A stretch of 64,000 nucleotides of DNA from Sulfolobus islandicus Y.N.15.51. Its GTDB lineage: Archaea > Thermoproteota > Thermoprotei_A > Sulfolobales > Sulfolobaceae. The stretch's first letter is position 1, and each line of letters starts with the position of its first letter. The stretch lies in assembly GCF_000022485.1 (NCBI RefSeq), contig NC_012623.1:744001-808000 (forward strand), read 5' to 3'. The notes below the pieces were generated by a model that searched no databases, was not told the DNA's origin, and saw nothing but the letters and a program-made list of their open reading frames with translations. Both the position numbers and the translations under genes were made by a program. This document shows positions 41,758-48,349 of this stretch, piece after piece.

Positions 41758-43121
41758 GCTAACTCACTCACCAACTTTTCTAACTCTTTAGCTAATTCTT
41801 TTGATTTATTCTCATCTTTTGCCTCGACTAATATTCTTATTATTGGCTCTGTACCACTCTTCCTAACTAGGAGCCAGAAATCGTTGCTAATAATCTTAAC
41901 ACCATCTATTGTAACTATATTCCCGTACTTTCCGTACTTATCTATTATTTCGTCATAAATCTTATTTATATTACTCTTTTCCGTAATTCTTACTTTTGTT
42001 TTCACTAAATAATAAACAGGGAGTCTATTAAATAGTTCAGTAGAGTTTTCATTCTCAGATGCCATCATTTCCAGCATTAAAGCGAATGACATTGCACCGT
42101 CTCTTACTGCTTGATGAGGAGGATACATAAATCCACCATTTTCCTCAAATCCCGCTACTCCTTTTTCCTTAAATAGCGTATGTGCAATGTCTACACTACC
42201 TACCTTAGTCCACTTAACCTCTATATTGTACTGTTTTAGATATTCTTCAACTAAGCTAGAGCTAGAAACTGCAGTAAATATACGCTTAGGTAGATTTGGA
42301 GCTTTTATCGAAGCCCAATATGACAATAAAGTACCGCTTCTATCACCCCATTGAACTCTCCCCATGGAGTCTATGAAAATTGCCCTATCCGCGTCACCAT
42401 CATGAGCTACTGCCAAATCCACGCCTAGTTGTTTAGCAACTTTTGCAGTCTCACTAAGACTCTCAAATGTGGGTTCTGGTGTTCTAGCTGAAAATAGAGG
42501 ATCTAAATTCCCATTGATAGTAAAAACTTTACATCCCAACTCCCTCGCAACAATTGGTGTTGCCAATGTACCTACACTATTAGCAGGGTCTATGAGAACC
42601 TTATACTTTTTACTCCTAATTTTATCAGCATCAACATGAGAGAGTATCCCTTGCACGTAAGTTTCAATAACTTTATCTTCTCTTTTTACATCATTTACTA
42701 AACCATTCCATTCCACTACATGAAATTTATTATTAAAGTATATATCTTCTATTTTATCCTCGTCTTCCCTAGCTATCTCAATACCATGTGGAGAAAGGAC
42801 TTTGATACCATTATATTCAGCTGGATTATGACTAGCGGTTATTATAATACCACCGTCATATCCTAAAGTTTTCACACCGTACTGGAAAGCTGGAGTAGGA
42901 GCCATCCCAGCTTCATAGACCAATACGCCACTACTTAACAATCCACTCTCAACGGCTTTAAGTAACATATCTCCTCCAGCTCTTACATCCCTGCCTATTA
43001 GAATTCTAGCACCTTTACCGAAATATGTTCCTATAGCTTTTCCTAATTTTAACGCAAATTCTGGTTGCAATTCAGTATTAGTAACTCCTCTTATTCCATC
43101 CGTCCCAAATAACTTACCCAT
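41754..43121 (-). CDS. glmM: Phosphoglucosamine/phosphomannomutase
   Basis: 455 residues. The start is [11 protein letters not shown]. Phosphoserine Ser97 sits in [11 protein letters not shown], the metal loop DGDADRAIF near 243, a sugar loop EENGGF and the phosphate-binding [15 protein letters not shown] at the end. It interconverts hexosamine or hexose 1- and 6-phosphates for nucleotide sugars. Last core gene before the tRNA-His fragment. Confidence 0.93.
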   Translation of the reverse strand: MGKLFGTDGIRGVTNTELQPEFALKLGKAIGTYFGKGARILIGRDVRAGGDMLLKAVESGLLSSGVLVYEAGMAPTPAFQYGVKTLGYDGGIIITASHNPAEYNGIKVLSPHGIEIAREDEDKIEDIYFNNKFHVVEWNGLVNDVKREDKVIETYVQGILSHVDADKIRSKKYKVLIDPANSVGTLATPIVARELGCKVFTINGNLDPLFSARTPEPTFESLSETAKVAKQLGVDLAVAHDGDADRAIFIDSMGRVQWGDRSGTLLSYWASIKAPNLPKRIFTAVSSSSLVEEYLKQYNIEVKWTKVGSVDIAHTLFKEKGVAGFEENGGFMYPPHQAVRDGAMSFALMLEMMASENENSTELFNRLPVYYLVKTKVRITEKSNINKIYDEIIDKYGKYGNIVTIDGVKIISNDFWLLVRKSGTEPIIRILVEAKDENKSKELAKELEKLVSELA

Positions 43122-43186
43122 ATACTACTATATAATTCCATGAAATATAAAAATAAGCCTAGATAAGTCAATATAGTTAATGGAAG

Positions 43187-43228
43187 GGCTCGGGCCGGGA
43201 TTTGAACCCGGGACTTCCGGGTCCACAG
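43187..43228 (-). other. 3' half of tRNA-His (GTG): probable attachment site of an integrated element
   Basis: On the minus strand the sequence runs from the anticodon loop (CT-GTG-GA), through anticodon 3' stem CCCGG, variable AAGTC, T arm CCGGG-TTCAAAT-CCCGG, acceptor CCCGAGC to discriminator C73, the base typical of tRNA-His. Upstream of the loop no matching stem, D arm or acceptor 5' half is present. A 42-nt half beginning in the anticodon loop is what SSV-type integrases leave at the chromosome/element junction. The remnant faces glmM, so the element lies to the right, and the intact tRNA should be beyond the window. Confidence 0.82.
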
Positions 43229-43259
43229 TACTCAGATATATAACAAAAACGGATGCTAA

Positions 43260-43273
43260 TTGTTATATAACAA
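43260..43273. repeat. Perfect palindrome next to the att-like site
   Basis: TTGTTATATAACAA reads the same on both strands. A related TATATAACAA stands about 20 bases closer to the tRNA fragment (43235-43244). The position, 32 bases inside the junction, suits a binding site for a recombination or regulatory protein. That role is inference. Confidence 0.4.
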
Positions 43274-43351
43274 CGATATCCCGAACTGAATTCAGATAAC
43301 TAAATTAGAAAATGTTTAAGATGAAGTAACGGCTAGCGTTTCAAAACGTTA

Positions 43352-43367
43352 AACTCCCCAGTTTACC
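43352..43367 (-). repeat. Stop-codon hairpin motif, copy 1
   Basis: GGTAAACTGGGGAGTT on the minus strand, extended to the perfect hairpin TAAACT-GGGG-AGTTTA. Its TAA is the stop codon of the 146-residue membrane protein gene. Three more copies lie within 2 kb. Confidence 0.6.
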
Positions 43368-43803
43368 ACCATTCATTATATTCTGAAAACACCTTAATAA
43401 GATACATAATCATGACACCTAGTACCGATAATATCAGCCCCCAGACAAACCCATTGATAAAGTTTAACCCAGTTATTAAGCTTATTAAAACCATGCCTAT
43501 GAAGAAAGAACCTAAGAAGAATTTTGCAGGGCTTTCTATTTCTCCTTTTTCCGTTATAACTATAGTCATGGATAGGAATCCTATAAACCAACCTATGAAG
43601 AAAAAGATTCCTATTGAATTTAAGATTGATTCGAACGGATACGGTAGATTTAGGGCACTGTAAGCTGGTTGGAATATGACATACGGTACTCCAAAAAACA
43701 TATACGCTAACCCTAGTGCTACAATTCCTAAAAAAATTGAGAAAAATTGAACTAAGACCCCATCTATGAGGTCTGAGTCCCATGAGGATAAGTCCAAGTC
43801 CAT
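43363..43803 (-). CDS. Four-helix membrane protein, accessory
   Basis: 146 residues. Four hydrophobic helices lie at about 17-45, 62-83, 95-112 and 118-137, and the protein starts with an acidic MDLDLSSWDSD. It has no signature I know. Its stop codon is inside hairpin motif copy 1. It follows the wHTH gene on the same strand by eight bases, so both form a two-gene unit at the edge of the integrated region. Confidence 0.6.
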   Translation of the reverse strand: MDLDLSSWDSDLIDGVLVQFFSIFLGIVALGLAYMFFGVPYVIFQPAYSALNLPYPFESILNSIGIFFFIGWFIGFLSMTIVITEKGEIESPAKFFLGSFFIGMVLISLITGLNFINGFVWGLILSVLGVMIMYLIKVFSEYNEWW

Positions 43804-43811
43804 TTTATCAC

Positions 43812-44054
43812 CTACATTAAGTTAAGCTCCTCCAAAATCTTCGTTTTGATACAATATTTCCTATATTTCTTTCCAGCTATATGCCCCCACCCCCTGGAAA
43901 TCTTGCCTTCTTTCGCTAACTTACTTAAATATACCTTTAACTCTTCCTTCTTTATCTTAGTATACTGCTCTAACTCCTCAATACTACAGCAGTGCTTCTT
44001 ACTCAAAACTAGTAGGATTTTCGTTTCATTTGTAATTTTACCAACGTAACCCAC
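43812..44054 (-). CDS. Small winged-helix regulator
   Basis: 80 residues. KILLVLSKKHCCSIEELEQYTKIKKEELKVYLSKLAKEGKISRGWGHIAGKKYRKYCI is a wHTH with recognition helix at about 32-45. GTG start at 44054. Two dyads with TTTAAC half-sites stand 20-105 bases upstream and are good candidates for its own operators. Confidence 0.65.
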   Translation of the reverse strand: MGYVGKITNETKILLVLSKKHCCSIEELEQYTKIKKEELKVYLSKLAKEGKISRGWGHIAGKKYRKYCIKTKILEELNLM

Positions 44055-44073
44055 ATGTTAATTTTTCGTAAGT

Positions 44074-44098
44074 AGGGTTAAAAAGTCTTTAACTACCT
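44074..44098. promoter_or_regulatory. Inverted repeat upstream of the wHTH gene, operator candidate 1
   Basis: GTTAAA-aagtc-TTTAAC with flanking GTAG/CTAC matches broken by one bulged G. The 5-base spacer and half-sites are the same as in candidate 2 at 44141-44159. Confidence 0.45.
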
Positions 44099-44140
44099 TA
44101 AAGCGCTAAAAGAATTAGTTTTCTAACTCATACCCCGCAG

Positions 44141-44159
44141 GGTTAAAATTTCTTTAACC
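44141..44159. promoter_or_regulatory. Inverted repeat, operator candidate 2
   Basis: GGTTAAA-atttc-TTTAACC, a perfect 7-bp dyad with a 5-base spacer, between the minus-strand wHTH gene and the plus-strand toxin-module gene. The repeated half-site suggests one dimeric regulator bound twice. Confidence 0.45.
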
Positions 44160-44242
44160 TTATTTTCATTATCGCATTACCTTGCTCTCACAGCTAAAAA
44201 ATGCGGGATCCAGGCAGGATTAATTACCTTGAATTTTTACTA

Positions 44243-44258
44243 GGTAAACTGGGGAGTT
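44243..44258 (+). repeat. Stop-codon hairpin motif, copy 2
   Basis: Exact GGTAAACTGGGGAGTT. It marks the left border of the first toxin module, 156 bases before the small ORF. Confidence 0.6.
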
Positions 44259-44398
44259 TTTACAATTTTTCTAACGAGAGTAGAAAGCTTGGATCCAAAG
44301 ATAAGTGCTTATACTGCTTACTTAACAATTTTCCAAAATTCAATAAGAGAATTAGATTAGCATATCGTTTTAATAACCTCTTTGCGGAGTTTATACAT

Positions 44399-44542
44399 AT
44401 GAAGACTGGTAAGGATGGAGAATATTATTATGCGGAGTTAAGTAAAGATGAAGTAATTAAGCTTAAGGAGATTGTGGAAAAGAAAGCTAAGGAGAGAACT
44501 AACGTCCGTAAACCTTCTTATGAGACCCGATCTCCCAAATGA
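44399..44542 (+). CDS. Small charged protein, convergent partner of RelE-like toxin (module A)
   Basis: 47 residues from ATG 44399: MKTGKDGEYYYAELSKDEVIKLKEIVEKK then a Lys/Arg-rich end TNVRKPSYETRSPK. The start is fixed by comparison with module B (45433), where ATACACATATG is conserved and the upstream frame is closed; a longer frame to 44201 is therefore not used. The last 44 bases overlap the 3' end of the RelE-like gene on the other strand. It may be an antitoxin, but that is inferred only from pairing and duplication. Confidence 0.55.
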   Translation: MKTGKDGEYYYAELSKDEVIKLKEIVEKKAKERTNVRKPSYETRSPK

Positions 44543-44810
44543 AAACTATACAATTTTTCGGATCAACGCTATAAAGTATCCTTATATCTCCAGTTACTTC
44601 TATGGAGAACATTGAATTGCCATGCTTATCCTTTCCTAACTTTTCCCTGGAATATTTGAAGGGATTATCTAGCAATAATAAAACCTTATCTAAGATAAGC
44701 ATAACTAACTTATCACTTGCAAAACTATCTAGAAGGTAATCAGCTAACTCATCAAGGTTACTTATCCTCTTACTGAACATTATCCTTAATTTCCATTCCT
44801 TACAAACCAC
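44499..44810 (-). CDS. RelE/ParE-superfamily toxin-like protein (module A)
   Basis: 103 residues. The C-terminal half KYSREKLGKDKHGNSMFSIEVTGDIRILYSV, then CIVFIWEIGSHKKVYGR, is the RelE/ParE beta-sheet core with the usual final H-x-x-VY. Arg in GDIRILY and the terminal His/Tyr are candidate catalytic residues for mRNA cleavage. GTG start. Promoter shared with module B: a GAAAATTTTTAAAT TATA/BRE-like run about 25-35 bases upstream. No antitoxin gene precedes it on its own strand, which is unusual for the family. Confidence 0.78.
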   Translation of the reverse strand: MVCKEWKLRIMFSKRISNLDELADYLLDSFASDKLVMLILDKVLLLLDNPFKYSREKLGKDKHGNSMFSIEVTGDIRILYSVDPKNCIVFIWEIGSHKKVYGR

Positions 44811-44855
44811 ATTAAAAGATTTAGGAAACGGATTTAAAAATTTTCTCTTTTCGTA

Positions 44856-44897
44856 TATTAGCTTAAATATAAGCTAAATACTAAGCTAATATATAAG
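44856..44897. promoter_or_regulatory. TTAGCTTA-type inverted repeats upstream of toxin A
   Basis: The stretch contains TTAGCTTAAATATAAGCTAA and then TAAGCTAATATATAAGC, alternating copies of TAAGCT(A) and its complement. Lying 45-90 bases upstream of the GTG of toxin A, it looks like a multi-site operator. Module B lacks this stretch. Confidence 0.4.
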
Positions 44898-44955
44898 CAA
44901 AAATATTAAGCAACCCTAGACCGGAGAGCGTAGAGCTTGGGGTTGAATTTTTTGC

Positions 44956-44971
44956 GGTAAACTGGGGAGTT
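44956..44971 (+). repeat. Stop-codon hairpin motif, copy 3
   Basis: Exact GGTAAACTGGGGAGTT, 38 bases before the start of the 95-residue membrane protein gene. Confidence 0.6.
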
Positions 44972-45008
44972 AATTCAATAAGAGGTTTTTAAATAAATTT
45001 ATAATATT

Positions 45009-45296
45009 ATGAGTAAGAAAACTCTTCTCATCATTTCTTTTATTTTAACAAGTATTATGATAACTATTTCTGCAATAATTACGCACACTTATATTTGTGT
45101 TATACAAATTTGCCTAATTATAAAGATGCTTAATTCAATTCGAATAAATTATCATATTTCAGTTTATTATAACGAATGCATAGTGTACTTATGTTGCATT
45201 ATATCACTCCTCAGCTGTATTTATTGTACATTATTAGCTAATAATACAAAATTAGATGAGATTAAGAAATTAGAAGAAAGAATTTTTGTAAAGTAA
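45009..45296 (+). CDS. Small membrane protein between toxin modules
   Basis: 95 residues with two or three hydrophobic helices (TLLIISFILTSIMITISAII, then a Cys-rich IVYLCCIISLLSCIYCTLLA) and a charged end LDEIKKLEERIFVK. ATG preceded by AT-rich promoter-like DNA. Its stop codon is part of hairpin motif copy 4. Flanked by motif copies 3 and 4, it looks like a separate cassette. Function unknown. Confidence 0.5.
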   Translation: MSKKTLLIISFILTSIMITISAIITHTYICVIQICLIIKMLNSIRINYHISVYYNECIVYLCCIISLLSCIYCTLLANNTKLDEIKKLEERIFVK

Positions 45297-45307
45297 GCTA
45301 GGGAGTT
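45292..45307 (+). repeat. Stop-codon hairpin motif, copy 4 (variant)
   Basis: AGTAAGCTAGGGAGTT, three changes from copies 1-3. The A-to-G change in TAAGCT still pairs with AGTTTA through a G-U pair, so the hairpin is kept. Its TAA ends the upstream membrane protein gene. It marks the left border of module B. Confidence 0.55.
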
Positions 45308-45432
45308 TATTCAGTTTTTGCATGGCGTAAGTTTAACGTTAGGATCCAACCTCATTCTTTGCTCAATTTTTCAAAATTCAATGAGAGTAATCAGCATATC
45401 CTTTTTTAATGCCTAGTAGCAAATATACACAT

Positions 45433-45585
45433 ATGAGAATTGAAGATAAGGATGAAAAGGGAGAAGGTTACTTAGTAATTGAAAGTAAGGAGGACTTAGA
45501 AGAGTTTAGGAAGATGTTGATTGAGGCTTATTATGAGCTTAATCCCGACTGTAAACGTCCTTGTGAGACCCGATCTCCCAAATGA
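45433..45585 (+). CDS. Small charged protein, convergent partner of RelE-like toxin (module B)
   Basis: 50 residues: MRIEDKDEKGEGYLVIESKEDLEEFRKMLIEAYYEL and a tail PCETRSPK. The ETRSPK ending is shared with module A because it is written over the conserved 3' end of the toxin gene. Overlaps the toxin by 47 bases. The region upstream (GGATCCAA, TTCAAAATTCAAT, ACACATATG) aligns with module A, so the pair was duplicated as a unit. Confidence 0.55.
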   Translation: MRIEDKDEKGEGYLVIESKEDLEEFRKMLIEAYYELNPDCKRPCETRSPK

Positions 45586-45850
45586 AAACTATACAGTTTT
45601 TTGAGTCCACACTGTAAAGTATCCTTATATCTCCAGTTACTTCTATGGAAAACATTGGATTACCGTATACATCTTTTCCTAATTTCTCTCTGGAGTATTT
45701 AACAGGATTTTCTTTTAACAATTCAAGTTTATCGACAATTAACATGAGATATTCCAAATTGGAAAATTCTCTGGCAACAAATCTAGCCAAATCTCTAGCT
45801 TCCTTAACTTTCTTCATCATGAACTTCAATTCCCACTTCTCACAAACCAC
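45539..45850 (-). CDS. RelE/ParE-superfamily toxin-like protein (module B)
   Basis: 103 residues, paralogous to toxin A. The region from KYSREKLGKDVYGNPMFSIEV to SHKDVYSRD is almost identical to A. The N-terminal helices differ more (KKVKEARDLARFVAREFSNLEYLMLIVDKLELL). The GTG start context AATGTGGTTTG and the upstream TTTTTAAATA promoter are conserved with A. Strong 3' conservation coincides with the stretch overlapped by the small ORF. Confidence 0.78.
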   Translation of the reverse strand: MVCEKWELKFMMKKVKEARDLARFVAREFSNLEYLMLIVDKLELLKENPVKYSREKLGKDVYGNPMFSIEVTGDIRILYSVDSKNCIVFIWEIGSHKDVYSRD

Positions 45851-45906
45851 ATTAAAAGATATAGAAAACTTATTTAAAAATTTTTCTCTTTTCGTATATT
45901 ATCCCA

Positions 45907-46206
45907 TTAGGAATAATAGTTGTAATAATGATAGTAATGAATGCCGTGAATTGATGCTAAGAGCATGAATATCCCAGCCAGCGTTGCTAGTCCGTTAGCG
46001 AAGGGATCGTTATATCTGAAGTGAGCTAATGCATATCTCCTCCACTTCCCTCCTTTTTTCACGTATACCCCTGCCTCAGTGAACATATCTAAGAACATGT
46101 GGGAAGGACTAACCAAGACTGAAGTCATAGCCAACCACCACAAGTAGTACCCTAAAAAGTAACCCAACAGCAGAAAAGGTATTGAAGGTAGTAATCCCCA
46201 TACCAC
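45907..46206 (-). pseudogene. DUF1286-like membrane protein, N-terminus cut by MITE-like insertion
   Basis: 99 residues with hydrophobic segments and the motif SPSHMFLDMFTEAGVYVKKGGKWRRYALAHFRYNDPFANG. This is the His-Asp region of membrane-bound metal-dependent hydrolase relatives (DUF1286/YdjM type) common in Sulfolobus plasmids. The frame begins one base inside the border of the inverted-repeat element at 46207. The family's usual N-terminal His-containing segment is missing, and no continuation is found past the element. Confidence 0.6.
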
Positions 46207-46554
46207 TCGGTAGACCCAAAATCATATTACAAATATAAATTCAACATTAAACCTCATATTTTTTCTTAATAAATAAAAGAATATATTTTATTATACTCAT
46301 AATCAAGAGCATTAAGAATAATGTATTAAATAATCAATGTAAATAAAACAGATTCTATCATATACATCTTTATCATTTTCTAATATTATAATAATATTCC
46401 TCAGTTAATTGTGTGGAAATATAAAAAATCTAATATGGTACTTGGAAATTTATAAAAATTATCATATAATTATCTAACTAATTACATTAAATCGTTACGA
46501 ACTACTAATAATGAATAAAAATTATTTTTACTAATTAGATTTTGGGTCTACCGA
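46207..46554. mobile_element. MITE-like element with 23-bp terminal inverted repeats
   Basis: The left end TCGGTAGACCCAAAATCATA and the complement of the right end TCGGTAGACCCAAAATCTAA match over the first 17 bases and continue similarly (ATTA). The 348-bp interior is very AT-rich and holds no open frame of note. No target duplication is clear. It separates a truncated DUF1286-like gene from a 3' gene fragment, so it inserted into or deleted coding DNA. Confidence 0.65.
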
Positions 46555-46652
46555 CCAGGAAGGACCACATTCTTGGCATAACTGTAAAAAACAACTACCT
46601 TATCGTGGCATATGATAACGGAGACACCTCTAAGATCCAGATCCTCTCCTGA
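46554..46652 (+). pseudogene. 3' fragment of an unknown gene after the MITE-like element
   Basis: Frame from 46554 reads TRKDHILGITVKNNYLIVAY followed by DNGDTSKIQILS and a stop at 46650-46652. The amino-acid pattern looks like a real beta-rich C-terminus. No start is available because the element border lies at its first codon. The last 23 bases overlap the 3' end of the minus-strand gene at 46630. Confidence 0.4.
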
Positions 46653-47127
46653 AACCCTCCACGTGTTCCGGGAGTATGTAGTAGGTCGCCTTCCTCTTGT
46701 CTGGGTCCTTAACTTTCACTACTTTCTTTTCCCTGAACAGCTTGGATAGCGCAAAGCTGAACACAGCTACGGCGTCCTCTTTACTCTCCTCGTAAAACTT
46801 CGCCAACCTCTCATCGTAACCAAAAACTAACTCCTGCAACTTGTTCCTCCTTATGGGCTTAACGTAGTTCTTCACGTATTCATCGATTATCTTCGGTACC
46901 ACTCGTTTTATGTGGATATGTATTGGTTCGTTTTCATCCTCTACCGTAAGGTACAACACGTTCTCATCCTTCTTAATACGCTTCGACTTTTCTCTACTTT
47001 TCTTCATGTCACTGGATTTGCTTTCATTATTTCTGTTGTTTATTGATCCGTATGGATTAGTGCTAGTGTTTATCGGGCTGTCTTGATTTATATCATTACT
47101 ATTTGGAGTATATTGATCTGAAGACAT
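46630..47127 (-). CDS. Plasmid-type basic protein with disordered N-terminus, function unknown
   Basis: 165 residues. The first 55 are Asn/Ser/Pro-rich and probably disordered (TPNSNDINQDSPINTSTNPY), then a Lys/Arg run (KKSREKSKRIKKDE). A folded alpha/beta part from about 58 has VEDENEPIHIHIKRVVPKIIDEYV and a KKVVKVKDPDKRKATYYILPEHV end. Its composition suggests nucleic-acid binding. It reads away from the repeat-rich region at 47150-48060, so it could be a replication or partition protein; that is a guess. Confidence 0.5.
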   Translation of the reverse strand: MSSDQYTPNSNDINQDSPINTSTNPYGSINNRNNESKSSDMKKSREKSKRIKKDENVLYLTVEDENEPIHIHIKRVVPKIIDEYVKNYVKPIRRNKLQELVFGYDERLAKFYEESKEDAVAVFSFALSKLFREKKVVKVKDPDKRKATYYILPEHVEGFRRGSGS

Positions 47128-47159
47128 ACCTCTTCAAATATATCAGTATTTAAAAACCC

Positions 47160-47330
47160 CCATCCATACATATGCGTTCTATCAGACAAGAAACAGTAGG
47201 TATGTTATAATATCGATACGATTTCATACGATACAGATTTATTATAAGCATAATATTAGCGAAAGATAGGCGTAAAATAAGCGTTAAATAAGTGAAGCCT
47301 AAGCGTTGATGCGTACGGATTTCATCTCTA
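47160..47330. repeat. Short direct repeats, possible origin or regulatory region
   Basis: AT-rich DNA with ATACGAT twice (47216-47240), TAAGCG-type repeats (AAATAAGCGTTAAATAAG, then CCTAAGCGTTGATGCG) and TATAAGCATAATATTAGCG. It lies upstream of the 165-residue gene. The spacing of GCGTTA/GCGTTGA elements recalls iterons, but they are few. Confidence 0.3.
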
Positions 47331-47399
47331 TACCCCCTTCTCTAATTTTTTTCAAACTTCTTAAACAAATTTCTATACCCCAAATTTCGGGCCCCTGCC

Positions 47400-47790
47400 C
47401 GCCCCTTTTCTAGCTTTCTTTTACTGCTTTAACTATCAAACTCTTTTTTACTACTCTCTTCTTCTCTTTCTTTGCTTCTTTCTAACTTTTGCAGCTTTGC
47501 TATTCTCTCTGCTTTTCTAACTAACACTTCTTTTCTACTTTTGATGCTTTGCTTTCTGCTTTTACTCTTAATCTGCAGCTTTGCTCACTTTACTAATTCT
47601 CTCTGCTTCTGCTTTGCTTATAACAAACACTTCTACTACTCTTTTTTGCTCTGCAAATCTTACTATTCTCTCTTCTTCTCTTTTTGCTAAATCTACACTG
47701 CTTATTACTTACTCTCTTTCTGCTTCTACTATTCTTCTAAAGCAGCTTTTCATTCTCTTTTTTGCTTCTTACTAAGCAGCTCTCTTCTTT
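47400..47790 (-). repeat. Purine/pyrimidine-skewed degenerate tandem repeats; decayed coiled-coil coding?
   Basis: The plus strand is almost only C and T with recurring TTTGCTT, CTGCTTTT and TTCTTCTC. Read on the minus strand, short frames recur with the same theme: VLVRKAERIAKLQKLERSKE and, about 130 bases away, VFVISKAEAERISKVSKAAD. Both follow an AGTAGAAAAGAAGTGTT-like sequence and are broken by stops and shifts. I read it as imperfect tandem repeats of a Lys/Glu-rich coiled-coil gene in decay. An alternative is a plasmid origin with strand asymmetry. Confidence 0.5.
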
Positions 47791-48095
47791 TAGCCCAAGG
47801 TACTAATACTAAATATTCTAACTAACTCTTCTAACCATTTTACATAGTCTAGCTATTATAACCTGCCTTCTAACCTAGGATCCTATAGCCTTACTATTCT
47901 TTCTCTACATCATAAATAATAGTACATAAACACTACAAAAATACAACTGCGCTAATCCTTATTACTCCTCTCTTTAGTCTCTACTCTTCTCTTTTTTAAG
48001 AATTTACATAGAACATTTTTCATTAGAGTTCTACTTTTGACTATAAAATTAGTATAAGGGGTGCTTACGGGGAAAAGGCGGATATAAGCAAGGCT
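47791..48095. other. Non-coding stretch upstream of the split gene
   Basis: AT-rich and still pyrimidine-biased on the plus strand. No gene seen. It holds the promoter region of the split gene; a possible TATA-like TATAAAAT lies near 48042. Confidence 0.4.
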
Positions 48096-48304
48096 TTGAA
48101 AGTATTGATAAGGTCACTTACTGAAGACCAGCTCAAGGTAATTAAAGGGTTGAAGGTAGAGGGTAAGGAAGTTGAGGTAAGCAGTGAAGTTATTGAGGAG
48201 ATGAAGAAGAAAGGGATAAATGAGGAGGATATTCCGAAAATAGTTAGGGTAGCTATCGATAGTGACCTTCTTCTGGAAAGGCCTCCAGAGTTGTTAGAGC
48301 TTCT
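48096..48304 (+). pseudogene. 5' part of a 178-codon gene split by an IS256-family element
   Basis: 70 codons from TTG 48096 (MKVLIRSLTEDQLKVIKGLK, then SEVIEEMKKKGINEEDIPKIVRVA), helical and charged. The frame is cut within ...ELL by the element that starts at 48305. It then runs eight codons into the terminal repeat to a stop at 48327-48329. Removing the element and one GAGCTTCT copy joins it in frame to 50945-51272. No known family. Confidence 0.65.
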
Positions 48305-48349
48305 GGGGCTACTGGGTATAGTTGTGTAAGAAAATATGTAAGCAGAAGG

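Noticed and set aside
43229-43340. A 5' half of tRNA-His separated by an intron
   Set aside because: CCCGAAC at 43278 is close to the expected acceptor complement, but no D arm or anticodon 5' stem accompanies it.
44201-44398. Upstream extension giving a 113-residue protein for the module A small gene
   Set aside because: Module B has stops in the aligned region, and similarity of the two modules supports the ATG at 44399; the extension also runs through the hairpin motif.
44499-45850. Conventional relBE operons
   Set aside because: No same-strand antitoxin gene precedes either RelE-like gene; the upstream DNA is promoter-like or non-coding.
47472-47775. Plus-strand frames rich in Leu, Ser, Cys and Phe
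   Set aside because: They are translations of a pyrimidine-only strand and carry no protein-like pattern or start signals.
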